A stretch of 64,000 nt of DNA from Dryococelus australis. Its lineage: Eukaryota; Arthropoda; Insecta; Phasmatodea; Phasmatidae. The notes beneath the pieces are model-generated. The model worked only from the letters and a program-made list of their open reading frames with translations. It searched no databases and was not told the origin of the DNA. The position numbers and the translations under genes are program-made. Each line of letters opens with the position of its first letter. The stretch's first letter is position 1. This document shows, piece by piece, positions 45,586 to 56,504 of this stretch. The stretch spans positions 20,908,295-20,972,294 of the forward strand of contig CM057002.1 of the NCBI GenBank assembly GCA_029891345.1. The letters are read 5' to 3'.

Positions 45586-46095
45586 TTGTTATGTGAGAAA
45601 CGTAAATTTGTCTGGACACCGCAAGCATTTAAAGACATTAAAATTGCATTTCAGAACTGTAATCCGCTGTCTAGATTCAACCCAAAGTTACCCATTGTCA
45701 TACAAACAGATGCCGGTCAAGAAGTCATTGGGGCCATGTTGTACCAGGAGGGAATACACTGGGAAAAACCTATCATCAGTTACCACAGTGCAAAGTTCGG
45801 GGATGCGGAACATAAACATCATGTTAATGAACATGAATGTTTGGCCATTGTACATACATTGCGGAAGTACCGGCCGCAATTACTAGGAAGGCAGTTTACA
45901 CTCAAAACTGACAACCGATGCCTTGTGTGGTTAGAGGGAATGCATAACAGGAAAAGCAAACTTGCCGGCTGGGTGCTGTTACTGCAAGAGTACGATTTAA
46001 AGGTAGAACACATAATAGGGATAACCAAAGAACTCGCGGACGCCTTGTCCAGGAATCCTTGCCCGAATTTAACGGTAACTGACGATGCAGAGTGA
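45586..46095 (+). pseudogene. Gypsy RNase H, domain intact
   Basis: A continuous frame of about 169 codons: FVWTPQAFKDIK (connection), then RNase H residues in VIQTDAGQEVIGAMLYQ (first Asp), NEHECLAIVHTL (Glu), LKTDNRCLVWL (Asp) and ELADALSRNP (final Asp). All four catalytic acids are present, so this domain alone shows no damage, although it has no intact polyprotein around it. Confidence 0.88.
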
Positions 46096-46368
46096 GAAGA
46101 GGTGCTACCACTTTGCCATGCAATATCAACTTCAGAAATACAAATTCTCATTGTTCAAACTATTGTTGCTACACCACCTTGCGATCTTGTTTCCTTGAAT
46201 GTATGTGACATGTTAAAAGAGGTACACACTGATGCTATGTAACGTCGACAACACTGTGCTACACATTACACAGAACACTGGAAGGTAGTGGACAGAGAAA
46301 CACAAATCAAACCACTTGGTAATTGTGAGCGATGGCGGACGCATGTACCAAAAGAGAAATGGTAACTT

Positions 46369-46975
46369 GTGTTAAAGTATGCACACGACAGTTTGGAGTA
46401 TGGACACCTGGGATCCGAGCAAACACGAAGGAACGTGCAGAAATTTTTTCACTGGCCAGGGATTCAAGGAGACGTCAGGAAACATGTACAGAGCTGTGTC
46501 ACGTGTAACACCCGTAAGCTGCGGAGAGCAGACGGCGAGGCTCCACAACAGCCAATGCTGTCTTACGACTAGCTGTCAAAATCATGAGGCCGTACCCGCT
46601 TACGAAAACTGGGAAAAGATTTCTTGTTGTTGCTACAGATCTGTTTACCCATTGAACTGGCACATTTCCCATCAGCAATGTTCGTGCCTACACAGTTACA
46701 CAAGTAATGCAGAATGAGTTTTTCCGAGGTGGGGACACCCCATGTATTTGTTGACAGACAATGGAACACAGTTTGTAGGGCGAAAATGGATGGAGTACTG
46801 TACCAGGCGGGGAACAGAATACCGTACCACCCCAGCCTACCATCCCAGGGCTAACCCACCCGAGAGACATAACCAAGACGTAACAATCCAATTATGTGTC
46901 CGGTTAGGCGAGGATCATACTAGGTGGGCCGAATTGATCCTGGAGGTGATGTTTTGCGGCTTTTTAAACATAATC
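46369..46975 (+). pseudogene. Gypsy integrase, truncated
   Basis: HHCC zinc module: AHDSLEYGHLG, FHWPGIQGDVRKHV, SCVTCNTRK. The core is split by frameshifts: a first catalytic Asp in FLVVATDLFTH (near 46625), the second in YLLTDNGTQFVG and the Glu in PRANPPERHNQD. The frame ends at 46978, where LTR-like sequence begins, so the C-terminal domain is lost. Confidence 0.85.
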
Positions 46976-48202
46976 TAGGAGTAAGGAGGAAAGATGTCGG
47001 AGAGGCAACGTAGCCCACACAACTTTGAATCAGGTGCCATCCACCTATGCTAAAGGCATTTCAGTGTAATTTCTGTTTAATTGCTTCGTGCAATATTGAG
47101 GGCTTTATTTCTATGTATGTATTTTTGGGTTTTTGTCATGTTAAATTGTTTTACTGCCACATAATTCGTGACCCTGTGGTTAACAGCCGCCAAGTCAATA
47201 TCTGTGCCATCCATGCACTTTGAGGGTTTATTTGTGTAATATCATGTGCGTCATAATTAATTCCAGGGTTCAGTGTATTTTCATGTGATCGATGCTTGGT
47301 ATGTATGACCACACTGTCTCTTTCATGTCTGAGTTTCCCGTCATCAGGTGCTACAAGTCTATGAATGCTTAAATCATCAGGGGTATATTCTTCCCAACAC
47401 TATTATCAATTTGTCTGACAATAATTGGCAGTTTCTACAGAGGAATACTACAATTTCACCTGCACCACATGATCCACTACAAATCTTATCCAGCGGCATC
47501 CGCGCCATATAAATGTGCTTTCACGCATTTGCGTGTTTATTGTGACCATTCATCTCGTGTCCCATGTTGTATAATCTGTATTAGTGTAATTTGTAAGGTC
47601 ATATTATTTCCATCCTAGCCAGCTATGTGTAAAGACTGTCACCACACTCAATATGCTCTAGGAGACACTCCCCGACGAGTCCGCATTAGTCATGCCAAAT
47701 AATCACATGTGTTCACTGCTCATTTCGTAATTCTCAGTGTCCTGTCTTCAGGAAAAATCTATAGTCCATCCTAGAGGCTGTAGACCCCTTTCCTTGTGGA
47801 GACTGTGTTCTCTAGCACCCCCGAGAAGTCATCCATCTAGGAGTGCGCTAGATTAATTGCGGGCTGGGGGAGCTCCCGACGAAGTTGGCTAGACACGTCC
47901 GAGTTTTCAACCATAAAATTCATTCTGGCACGATTCTGTATGATTGGCAAAATAAACACAATCTTAATAGTACATTAAGTATTTCCTTATAGCGATAGCA
48001 ACTTCTGTCCTTTTCCGGTGTTAAAATGTTTAGTAATGACAAGTGTTTTGTAAGTATGCTGGGGTGAGCCGGACACACAGAACCCACAGCATCCCTGAGA
48101 ACCCTGAGTCTCACAGTGCAGTGACTGGGAAACACAGCTGATGCCCACCTACCATAAGTAAATTGTGTTACAGTTTGTCTCATGTCTCACCCAACGGCAT
48201 CA
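46957..48202 (+). repeat. 3' LTR, truncated at its 5' side
   Basis: Homology to the 5' LTR begins with GGCTTTTTAAACATAATCTA (matching 41690) and runs to TGTCTCACCCAACGGCATCA. About 600 bp corresponding to the LTR start is missing. Confidence 0.8.
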
Positions 48203-49950
48203 CTTCTTAAGAGAGTTTCACCATTTCTTTGATTTTTTATACTTTTTCAGTGTAAAATGTATTTGTTTTTAATGGTAAAAATGTTTATAAAGTATAATAT
48301 GTCTTTTGGAGGGTTTTGTGTGAAATTGCTATTTGAAATTCAATGTGCATGCAGTGCCAAAGAGAGAGACGATAATATTCAGGCGATAATACCTATAAAA
48401 GACTAATTGCTGTATGTAAAACTGTTTAGAAATTCTTTTCGTGGCATTTCAATTTGCAGAATTATTATTATTTTCACTCAGCGTGCATAGCACTTCCGCT
48501 GGTGTGAACCCGTAGGCAGCCATGGTAGATCCGCGCGACCCCTGTCTCTGGGCAGTCGTTCTAAGAGAGCTGGCGAGGGAAGATACTGTCATGTATGCAT
48601 CTTATCTTTTTGCACTGATGTAGGTTTCAATAATTCACTTTAGTATACTCAACCTGTGCCTTGCATATGTTTTGCCAGACATCCCGAGCATAATACAATC
48701 TGCTTAACTTAATATTTTACAGCCTTTCAGGCTCATTGAGATGTAAACAAGACGAGAGACAGATGCACTGGAGAGGCCACGAGGCCCGTGTTATTTGTGC
48801 ATCAGATGCCATCCGCCCATGTTGAGGGCTTTTCTTGTAATTTCTGAGTCATTGCAACACACAATAAAAAGGGTAATGTGTTTGTATCATTCTTTGAGGG
48901 TTTTTGTTATGTTAAAATGTTTTACGACCACAGCACCATGGCCACATGGTCAGATACCACCAAGTCTGTATCCACGTAGTCACCACGTTATGCGGGCTAA
49001 TTGTTGTTCCACCTTGTGCGCCATAATTTATTTAAGGGTTTTATGTATTATTTTCAATAAGGGTTTGTGTAATTTATGTGTTTTATGCATTTTTTCTTGA
49101 CCACGCAGTTACTTCAAATACTGATATTTTCTCGCCAACAAGTGTTCCAGGGCTTTTGTATGCTGGTTTCTGGTAGACATCATTTTGTTAATGCAGATAC
49201 AAATATTTCAGATAATTATTGACCGAATTTCCAGATAAATTATATGTCTTTGCACCCGTACATGTGGTCTGCTACGAGCCCTTTCCAGCTGCATCTGCGC
49301 CATCTAAAAGTGAATTCACAAATTTGTGTGTTTATTTTCCTTGTTCATGTTGTGCCCCATCTTCATCAAGTGTTATTTAAATATTTTGTGTGACATAATT
49401 TTTGCACTAGCCCTCTATGTGTATGACAGTTTCCACACAACACATGGTTCAGGGAATGAGTCTCGATGAGCAGGCGTTAGCTGCTGGAAAATACGTGAGA
49501 GCTCATTTCATACTCCGTGTCCATCCTAGAGGCTGTAGGTCCCTTGCTCTGTAGAGGCTTTGTCTTCAAACACAGCGGAGTATCGTCCAGTCGAAGTGCA
49601 CAAGTGTAGTTACATGCTTGGGGAATCACCCCACTGGAACTGGCTAAGACACACTTGAGATGTAATTCATATTCTGGCACGAGTGTAACTTTGGTAAATA
49701 AACATGCCATCTCAGTGTAAAATGTGAATGTCTCTTTGTAGTGACAGTTACCCAGCCTAGCCAAAGTGTTTTTGCATTGCAGTGTTAAGTGTAAAAGGTG
49801 TTTTGTAAGTACGCACGGGTGAGACTAACACATAGAACCGATAGCATCCCTAAGATCCCAGAGTGTCAAAGTGCGGTGTGTAGTAACCACCGGTGGCGCC
49901 CATCAACCACAGGTAAGGAGGATCGTAATTGTCTCCGCATCAGTGTGTCA
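48203..49950 (+). repeat. Second, adjacent LTR of the same family
   Basis: Starts immediately after the 3' LTR and repeats its order: GTAAAAATG...AATATGTCTTT, GCGTGCATAGCACTTCCGCT, GATGTAGGTTTC, ..ATGGTCTGCTACGAG.., CCGGTGGCGCCCATC, ending near GTCTCCGCATCAGTGTGTCA. It is more diverged from the other copies than they are from each other, so it is probably an older or different subfamily. Confidence 0.7.
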
Positions 49951-50686
49951 TAAAATGGATACATACTGTATACAGTGATAAAATAGTATGCATTAAAAAA
50001 AAACGAAGTGGTATAGAATAGTGTATGGAGCTAATATAAAAATATGTGGTGCAATATGGTGGTGCGTTCCACGTATAATTATATACGTACCATAGTGCAA
50101 ACAATATGAGTGTCGTTCAATAATGAGGATTAGTGTGGCATAACATGTTGGCAGAAAATGGGTATGTTTGGTACAAGTAAGTGTTGAGATAATTACAAAT
50201 GTGTGTATCGAGAGCAATAAACAGTGTTGTAGGTAATGTTAAGTCCGGATTCTATAGCAGGTAACAAGTCTTTACCATTTATAATTAATAATTGGATAGG
50301 TTTCATGTTTGTAGCGACATGCATACATACATAGGTTGATGTGGGTAGGTAATGTTAGGTTAGGTATAGTATGTTTAGGCAGTATTCAACACAGCGTATC
50401 GTATAATAGAGCAGAAATTGTATTTACCTATATGGAAAATATGATTGTGTGATGAAACAAACCTTTCAAGTGGTCAAAATATGCACCCATTACAGTGATT
50501 CACCAAAAAATTACCGTGATAAACAAGGTATGGAAGAACTACCGAAAATTATGATTCGTCGTTTACAAATATATGTTAGTTTAGATGGCAAAATAGCAGG
50601 GCCGCCGCGAGGTACCTCGAGGCCTGGGGCAAACAACAGACTTTTGGCCCCCACCCACTAGGCCATCCCCTGCTTCCTTCTCAGGG
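49951..50686. other. Spacer with a 90-bp dispersed repeat
   Basis: The stretch at 50515-50605 (GATAAACAAGGTATGGAAGA...GGCAAAATAGCA) matches 55580-55670 (GATAAACAAGGTGTGGCTGA...GGCAGCAAAATAG). It is followed by a GC-rich piece GCCGCCGCGAGGTACCTCGA. No gene. Confidence 0.5.
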
Positions 50687-50925
50687 AGGCCATGGTGATG
50701 TAGTGGTTAGACTACTCACATCCCACATAGGCGAACCGGGTTAGATACCCGGTAGGTCACTCCCGGATTTTCGCATGTGGGAATTGCGCCAGACGATGCC
50801 GCTGGTCAGCTGGTTTTCTCGGGGATCTCCCATTTCCCCCGCCCTTGTATTCTGGCGCTGCTCCATATTCATCTTACTTCACCTTTATCAGCTCTCAAGA
50901 CCTCGATGTTAAGAGCCACCAAAAT
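50687..50925 (+). mobile_element. tRNA-derived SINE, + strand
   Basis: Tyr/Val-like tRNA head GGCCATGGTGATGTAGTGGT...AC (A box region), then GGGTTAGATACCC (B box with one change), CACTCCCGGATTTTCGCATG, GCGCCAGACGATGCCGCTGG, GGTTTTCTCGGGGATCTCCC and the end ..CCTCGATGTTAAGAGCC. Same family as 22608. Confidence 0.78.
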
Positions 50926-52455
50926 CTTTTTACTCAATCGTTCCTCCCCAGGCCAGATAATTAAACACTTTTCCATGGCATTGTAAGAAAATACATAAAC
51001 ATCTATATGTTTTCTTAAAAAAGGGGATCCATAACAGCCACGTGTGTTGGGAAATAAGGGTCTTGGCAAAATAAAAGAAAGCAGTTGTTAAGATATGGTA
51101 AGTAAGTAAAGTATAGTGGCGTATACACCACTATAGCTAACTTAAAGAGTTTTGCAAAATGCATTTACTCTTCTATTTGAAGTATGCGTCTACTTGCAAT
51201 TACCTAAAATTCATATTAGTAGTTGTATAGCATGTAAATAACACAGAATCCAGAGTATTTTTAGATCAGAGAGGGGATGGAATGTCTACATAGTTACAAT
51301 GGTGTTCTAAATAGCTTTCAGAGGCGTGGCACACTGTACTGAACCTAAATGCTTTGACAAATTTAATTGCATGCATTAGGAGGAGTCCACACATGTTATT
51401 AAAACTTACGACACTGATTATTTTCCTTTAACTAACAACCCAGGTTTATTTGACCTTCTTTAGCTATAGTACAATATTTGTGGATAATTATAACCATACC
51501 TAATAAAAATTAATCTAAACTGAGTTATATTATTTGTGTCTTCTGTCTTTTTCACCTTAACCACAATGACATTTTTTGTAAACATTTTATAATTTTAAAA
51601 CAATTTGTCAGATACATTCTCATTTCAAGTGCCATTCGGGACCACAAGTTCATGCGATACAGCATATAAGATATTTATGATTCAACACGACACAGTTTTG
51701 TAAATAATTTTACATCAAATGTTACATTTATAAATGTTATAAGTAAGCAAAGAACTTAATAAATTATTATTTATTCACCCCAAGATTAATTACTGGTGCC
51801 TTAAAATGAAAAACAAAAATTAAGTAGATCAGTATTGTAATTTCAGTCTGAAAGAACAAAGTAATTACACATTTAAATAAATTTCTAAATCTTGCATCAA
51901 CAGAAGTGCATGTGATAATGGTCAGTGCGTACAGTGTAGTCCGTAAGTTTGTGATGCAAATTTCTGTAGATCACAGTAGCGTGTAATGGTGGATTAACAA
52001 CTGAATTATCATGCTCTAAATTTTTAATTATGGCATATACAAAAAGAACCTAAACTTGTATCATTTGCTCATTCATAACAGACCTCGGTTGTGTGCTTTC
52101 AGATGGGTAACAACAGGGTGGCTGGACTAGCAAATTTCCAGGCGCCCACAACATGAAGGGGCATACCAGGTCCTAGTACATTTTTCCTCTTCTTAAAGAA
52201 GACAATATTACCGTTATTTCTACAATTATATCAATGTAATGCCAAAATTTTACCATTAAATTTTGGCTTACGTGTAATAATCAATCATATATCTACTAGT
52301 CATATTAGTAGTGTGGCGTGGTAATTGGCGAGATTATGTCAAAGCATTATATTCCTATGTCTCAATGTCTATACTTATACAGTTTTGATGTTACTGTGGT
52401 AAAGGACAGTGAACAGCATGGTAAAGTGAGTAGAGAGATTGGGCAGGTCTTACCA
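50926..52455. other. No gene recognised
   Basis: AT-rich DNA with nothing I can name. 'catggtaaagtgagta' near 52418 matches the left inverted end of TIR copy E. Confidence 0.4.
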
Positions 52456-52680
52456 GCGAGGTCGTAAGAGCCAACGAGGGTGATCGAGGTGAGTATGGAG
52501 CAGCGCCGGAATTAAAGGGCGGGGAAAATGAGAGTTCCCTGAGAAAACCCGCTGAACAGTGGCATCGTCCGGCACAGTTCCCGCATGCGGAAATCTGGGA
52601 GTGACCCAGCCAGGGATTGAGCCCAGTTGGTCTTGGTGGGAGGCAAGCCGGCTAATCGCTAAGCCACCATGGTCCCAGCA
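52456..52680 (-). mobile_element. tRNA-derived SINE, - strand
   Basis: Reverse-strand copy: GAGTATGGAGCAGCGCCGGA, GAGTTCCCTGAGAAAACCC, GGCATCGTCCGGCACAGTTC, CAGCCAGGGATTGAGCCC (decayed B box) and TGGTGGGAGGCAAGCCGGCT, TAATCGCTAAGCCACCATGG (A-box end). Confidence 0.78.
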
Positions 52681-53029
52681 TGATAAAGAATATCAAAAAC
52701 TTGTAACTATATTCACTCCATGTTTGTAACTCATTAGACTGCCTGTCCCCTGCCTATTAATTCGTTTTTGCACGTTGCAAATATAATCTGAAATATATTG
52801 AGGCATTCAGCTTGAACTTTTTCGTACACGAACATAGAAAAGTGCGGCGTCAGTACGACAAACTCTCTCGAGACAAACGGTTAAGTGCCCTCGAAAGTTT
52901 CTTTCGTATAAATGTGTTTTTTCTTTTTGCATACTGGGCTTGATAAAAAGGCAACAATAATCTCATTTCAATGGTTTGAGTGAAAAGATGCCATACTTTA
53001 GTGTGTCAGAACCTAAGTCTCCAGAATCG
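52681..53029. other. Spacer, nothing recognised
   Basis: No gene or repeat border found in this stretch. Confidence 0.4.
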
Positions 53030-53155
53030 AAATAAGCGAGTGAAGGCCCATGGGAATGTAAATTTTACATGTGGCAGAAGAACACAAAATGAGGAGAAAA
53101 GTGGACCTTAAGCAAGTCCTTCAAAAGTGCTTTATTAACCATGAAAAGCTTATAT
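53030..53155. mobile_element. TIR element fragment G
   Basis: Matches the right end of copy C (GGCCCATGGGAATGTAAATT, ACAAAATGAGGAGAAAAG) and ends with the family inverted end CAAAAGTGCTTTATTAACCATG..AAGCTTATA. The left part is not found, unless the string at 52418 is its remnant with the SINE in between. Confidence 0.5.
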
Positions 53156-53710
53156 CTAAGAATAACTGTGGGTAAAAAAAGAATGACAAGATTAGAACTT
53201 AGGCCCTACGTATTTCTATTGAGCTGTCCGTAACTGGGACGCTAGATTTTGAAGAAGTGACAGATAATATTTCCGAACTCAAATTTGGAACAAATCTTAA
53301 GGCACTATGCATATTCGTATAAACATGTATATTAACACAGTAAATAGTTATAAGTATTTGGCATATAAATTGTATTCAGAGCTACGTGTTTCTAATAAGT
53401 GGATTGTAGTGCTAGTCCAGAGAACCCTTACTACTATATAAATGTGAAAGTGTGTTTGTTTGTCCTCCTTTCATGTCAAAATAAAGCATCAGACTGTCGT
53501 GATTTTTTGCACAGATATAGTTGGAGGTCCAGAGTGTGACATAGGCTACTTTTTATCCCAGGAAAAGATCTCAAACGGTCCCAAAAAAAAGATGAGTAGG
53601 GATGTACATAGGTACTGCATTAAACTTTTCTTAGGATTAATGCATAAAAGAGCATTGTTAAATATCTCCTTTATTTTTGTCCATGGGCTGTCTTACCTTC
53701 CTTCCCAAAG

Positions 53711-55190
53711 GCCGCAGTAGCTCAGTGGGTAGAGAACCCGATAGTGGGAGCGCAATAGCTCAGTGGATAGAGAACCCGATAGTGGGGCTGCAGTAGCTCA
53801 GTGGGTAGTGAACTCTATAGTGGTGCCGCAGTAGCTCACGGGGTAGAGAGCCGTATAGTGGGTCTGCAGTAGCTCAGTGGGTAGAGAACCCGATAGTGGG
53901 GCCGCAGTAGATCAGTGAGTAGAGAACCTTATAATGGGGCTGCAGTAGATCAGTGAGTAGAGAACCTTATAATGGGGCTGCAGTAGCTCAGTGGGTAGAG
54001 AACCCAATAGTGGGATTGTAGTAGCTCAGTGGGTAGAGAACCCTCTAGTGGTGCCATAGTAGCCCAGTGGGTAGAGAACATGATAGTGGGACAGCAGTAG
54101 CTCAGTGGGTAGAGAACTGGGTAGTGGGACCATATTAGCTCAGTGGGTAGAGAACTGGGTAGTGGGGTCGTATTAGCTCAGTGGGTAGAGAACTGGGTAG
54201 TGGGGCCATATTAGCTCAGTGGGTAGAGAACTGGGTAGTGGGGCCGTATTAGCTCAGTGGGTAGAGAACTGGGTAGTGGGGCCATATTAGCTCAGTGGGT
54301 AGAGAACTGGGTAGTGGGACCATATTAGCTCAGTGGGTAGAGAACTGGGTAGTGGGGCCATATTAGCTCAGTGGGTAGAGAACTGGGTAGTGGGGCCACA
54401 GTAGCTCATTGGGTAATGAACCGGATAGTGGAGCCGCAGTAGCTCAGTTGGTAGAGAACCCTATAGTAGAGCTGCAGTAGCTCAGTGGGTAGTGAACCCA
54501 ATAGTGGGGCCGCAGTAGCTCAGTTGGTAGAGAACCCTGTAGTTGGGCCGCAGTAGCTCATTGGGTAGTGAACCAGATAGTTGGGCTGCAGTAACTCAGT
54601 GGGTAGAGAACCGGATAGTGGGGCCGCAGTAGCTCAGTGGGTACAGAACCTAATAGTGGGGCCGTAGTAGCTCAGCCGGTAAAGAACCCAATAGTGGAAC
54701 CGCAGTAGCTCATTGGGTAGAGACCCGGATAATGAGGCTGCAGAAGTTCAGTGGGTAGAGAACTCAATATAGAGGCTGCAATAGCTCAGTTTGTAAACCC
54801 TATAGTGGGGCTGCAGTAGCTCAGTGGGTACAGAATCGGATAGTGAGGCCACTGTAGCTCAGTGGGTAGAGAACCCTATAGTGGGACCGCAGTAGCTCAT
54901 TGGGTAGAGAAGCCTATAGTGGGCCGCAGTAGCTCTGTGGGAAGAGAACCCGATAGTGGGGCTGCAGTAGCTCTGTGGGTAGAGAACCCGATAGTGGTGC
55001 CGCAGCACCTCACAGGGTAGAGCGCCATATAGTGGGTCTGCACAGCTCAGTGGGTAGAGAACCCTATAGTGGGGACGCAGTAGCTCAGTGGATAGAAAAC
55101 CCTATAGAGAGGCCTCAGTAGCTCAGTGGGTAGAGAACCCAATAGTGGGGCCGCAGTAGCTCAGTGGGTAGAGCACAGGATAGTGGGGCT
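53711..55190 (+). repeat. Minisatellite of about 39 units, tRNA A-box motif
   Basis: Unit of about 38 bp, for example GCCGCAGTAGCTCAGTGGGT followed by AGAGAACCCGATAGTGGG. TAGCTCAGTGGGTAGAG is the D-arm/A-box region (residues 8-24) of many tRNAs. Most units keep TAGCTCAGTGGGTAGAG; variable positions cluster after AGAGAA. No B box is seen in the unit. Confidence 0.93.
54090..54400 (+). repeat. Homogenised sub-array of eight units
   Basis: Eight successive units share AGAGAACTGGGTAGTGGG and mostly (C)CATATTAGCTCAGTGGGT, at exactly 38-bp spacing, unlike the more varied units on either side. A recent local amplification. Confidence 0.85.
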
Positions 55191-55217
55191 CCATGCGAAG
55201 CAGTGGGTAAAAGCTAG

Positions 55218-56504
55218 TAATATTATATATCGTTAACAAGAAAATATAAGTTGATTAAAGTATGCTGTATGGGATCCTTATAAAAGGTTATGATAATCAT
55301 GCAAGTTCCTAAGACACTACAACATGGCAGTCAAGAGACTGGTGGGGTTTGTCCAGGATGGCTTAGCATGGTAAGTGAGTCAGTGAATGGTGATGCGCAC
55401 AATATTTGAACACAATAACAGATTAACATAACAAATTTTTTTTTTAAATTTTTCACTTTGTGGGGCCCTTCACGAAGTGGGGTCCAGGGCAGAGTGTACT
55501 CACCAGCCCCCCCCCCTCCCTTCTGGACGGCCTGCAAAATAGAAATTTGTTGACTGCAGTGACACAGAACACATGACACGAGATAAACAAGGTGTGGCTG
55601 AAGTACAGAAAATTGTGATTTGTCAATGAATATCATACGTTAATTTTGGCAGCAAAATAGTAATTTATTGACTACTTATAATCCTGTTGTTGTATCGCGT
55701 CGTACATTAGGGGCGGATGGGCTCAAGTGTACTACCCGATACCATATATGGTATTGCATTGTACACTATAGTGGATGGGCCCTAGCGTACTTCCCGATAC
55801 CAGTCTATAAATGTTGAAAGTGTCCCCTCCTGAAAACCCCCACATTTCTGTGGACGCCCTGTTAGTCATAGGAAAGGGATGGGTCAATAGAGGGGAGAGG
55901 GGGAAAGATGTCAACGCCATATTGGTGACATCATAACCTTTTGTAAACACTCAGGTATTGGGTTGTACACTAGTCCCACATCTACACTGGACGAGTAAAC
56001 TTTATTTTTACTCAGTATGGTACTCAGGTGATTTAGGACATCCAAATTGTTTTCAGCCAGCCTTTCTCATATTTCGTGGACCAGAATTTCAAGAAGAAAA
56101 AAAAGTATTGTAACTTTGTAAAACTGTTCCAGCAGTGATTGAACCGATGTGTAAAAAAGGCATCGATTCTAAAATAAAGCACAATTTCAATTGTGCTGTA
56201 TGCCACACTTTTTACGATTTCATAGCTCACACTACTGCTATGGAGGGCTTTAGATAGGATGTCAACACTGAAAAAGAACTCTTCTTAGAAACAAAATATC
56301 AATGAACAAGAAATTGATATCCTCCATGCACTTAAGTATTATACTGGCCTCACCAGGATACAATCAGTTGCTGCGATTTCGCTCGAAGCTGTTAATGTAG
56401 TTTCACAATTGCCAAGTAATGAACGTACAACTTCTATACGACTGAACCATCTGGTGTCCCTCTGGGACCTCAATATCGCCATTCAACCACTGAAAACTTT
56501 GCAT
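55218..56504. other. No gene; small dispersed repeats
   Basis: Contains the second copy of the 90-bp repeat (55580-55670), and a local duplication: GGGC(G)GATGGGC(T)C...GTACT(A/T)CCCGATACCA occurs at 55710-55743 and 55770-55803. No exon recognised. Confidence 0.45.

Larger units (their letters stand above)
41095..48202 (+). mobile_element. Ty3/gypsy element with long LTRs
   Basis: 5' LTR 41095-42974, primer site at 42977, gag, protease, RT, RNase H and integrase in gypsy order, then a 3' LTR truncated at its 5' side (46957-48202). The pol ORF runs into the truncated LTR inside the integrase, so a deletion removed the integrase C-terminus, anything after it, and about 600 bp of the 3' LTR. 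LTRs near 1.9 kb and a lysine-tRNA-like primer site recall the Osvaldo/Ulysses/Woot lineage; that placement is inference. Confidence 0.85.
53428..55217 (+). mobile_element. Helitron-like element with minisatellite, copy 2
   Basis: The 5' end TTACTACTATATAAATGTGA resembles the common TCTACTATATAAA Helitron start; a 280-bp leader is followed by the minisatellite. The 3' end is a hairpin CCATGC-GAA-GCA(G)TGG, then GTAAAAGCTAG followed by T, fitting the CTRR|T Helitron end. No Rep/helicase gene, so non-autonomous. The leader aligns in reverse with copy 1 (7830-8000). Confidence 0.55.

Noticed and set aside
53711..55190. Array of real tRNA genes
   Set aside because: Units are 38 bp and contain only the D-arm part; no anticodon arm, T arm, B box or acceptor pairing is present.
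53711..55190. CRISPR array
   Set aside because: The genome is eukaryotic, and the units are tandem without distinct spacers of regular length.
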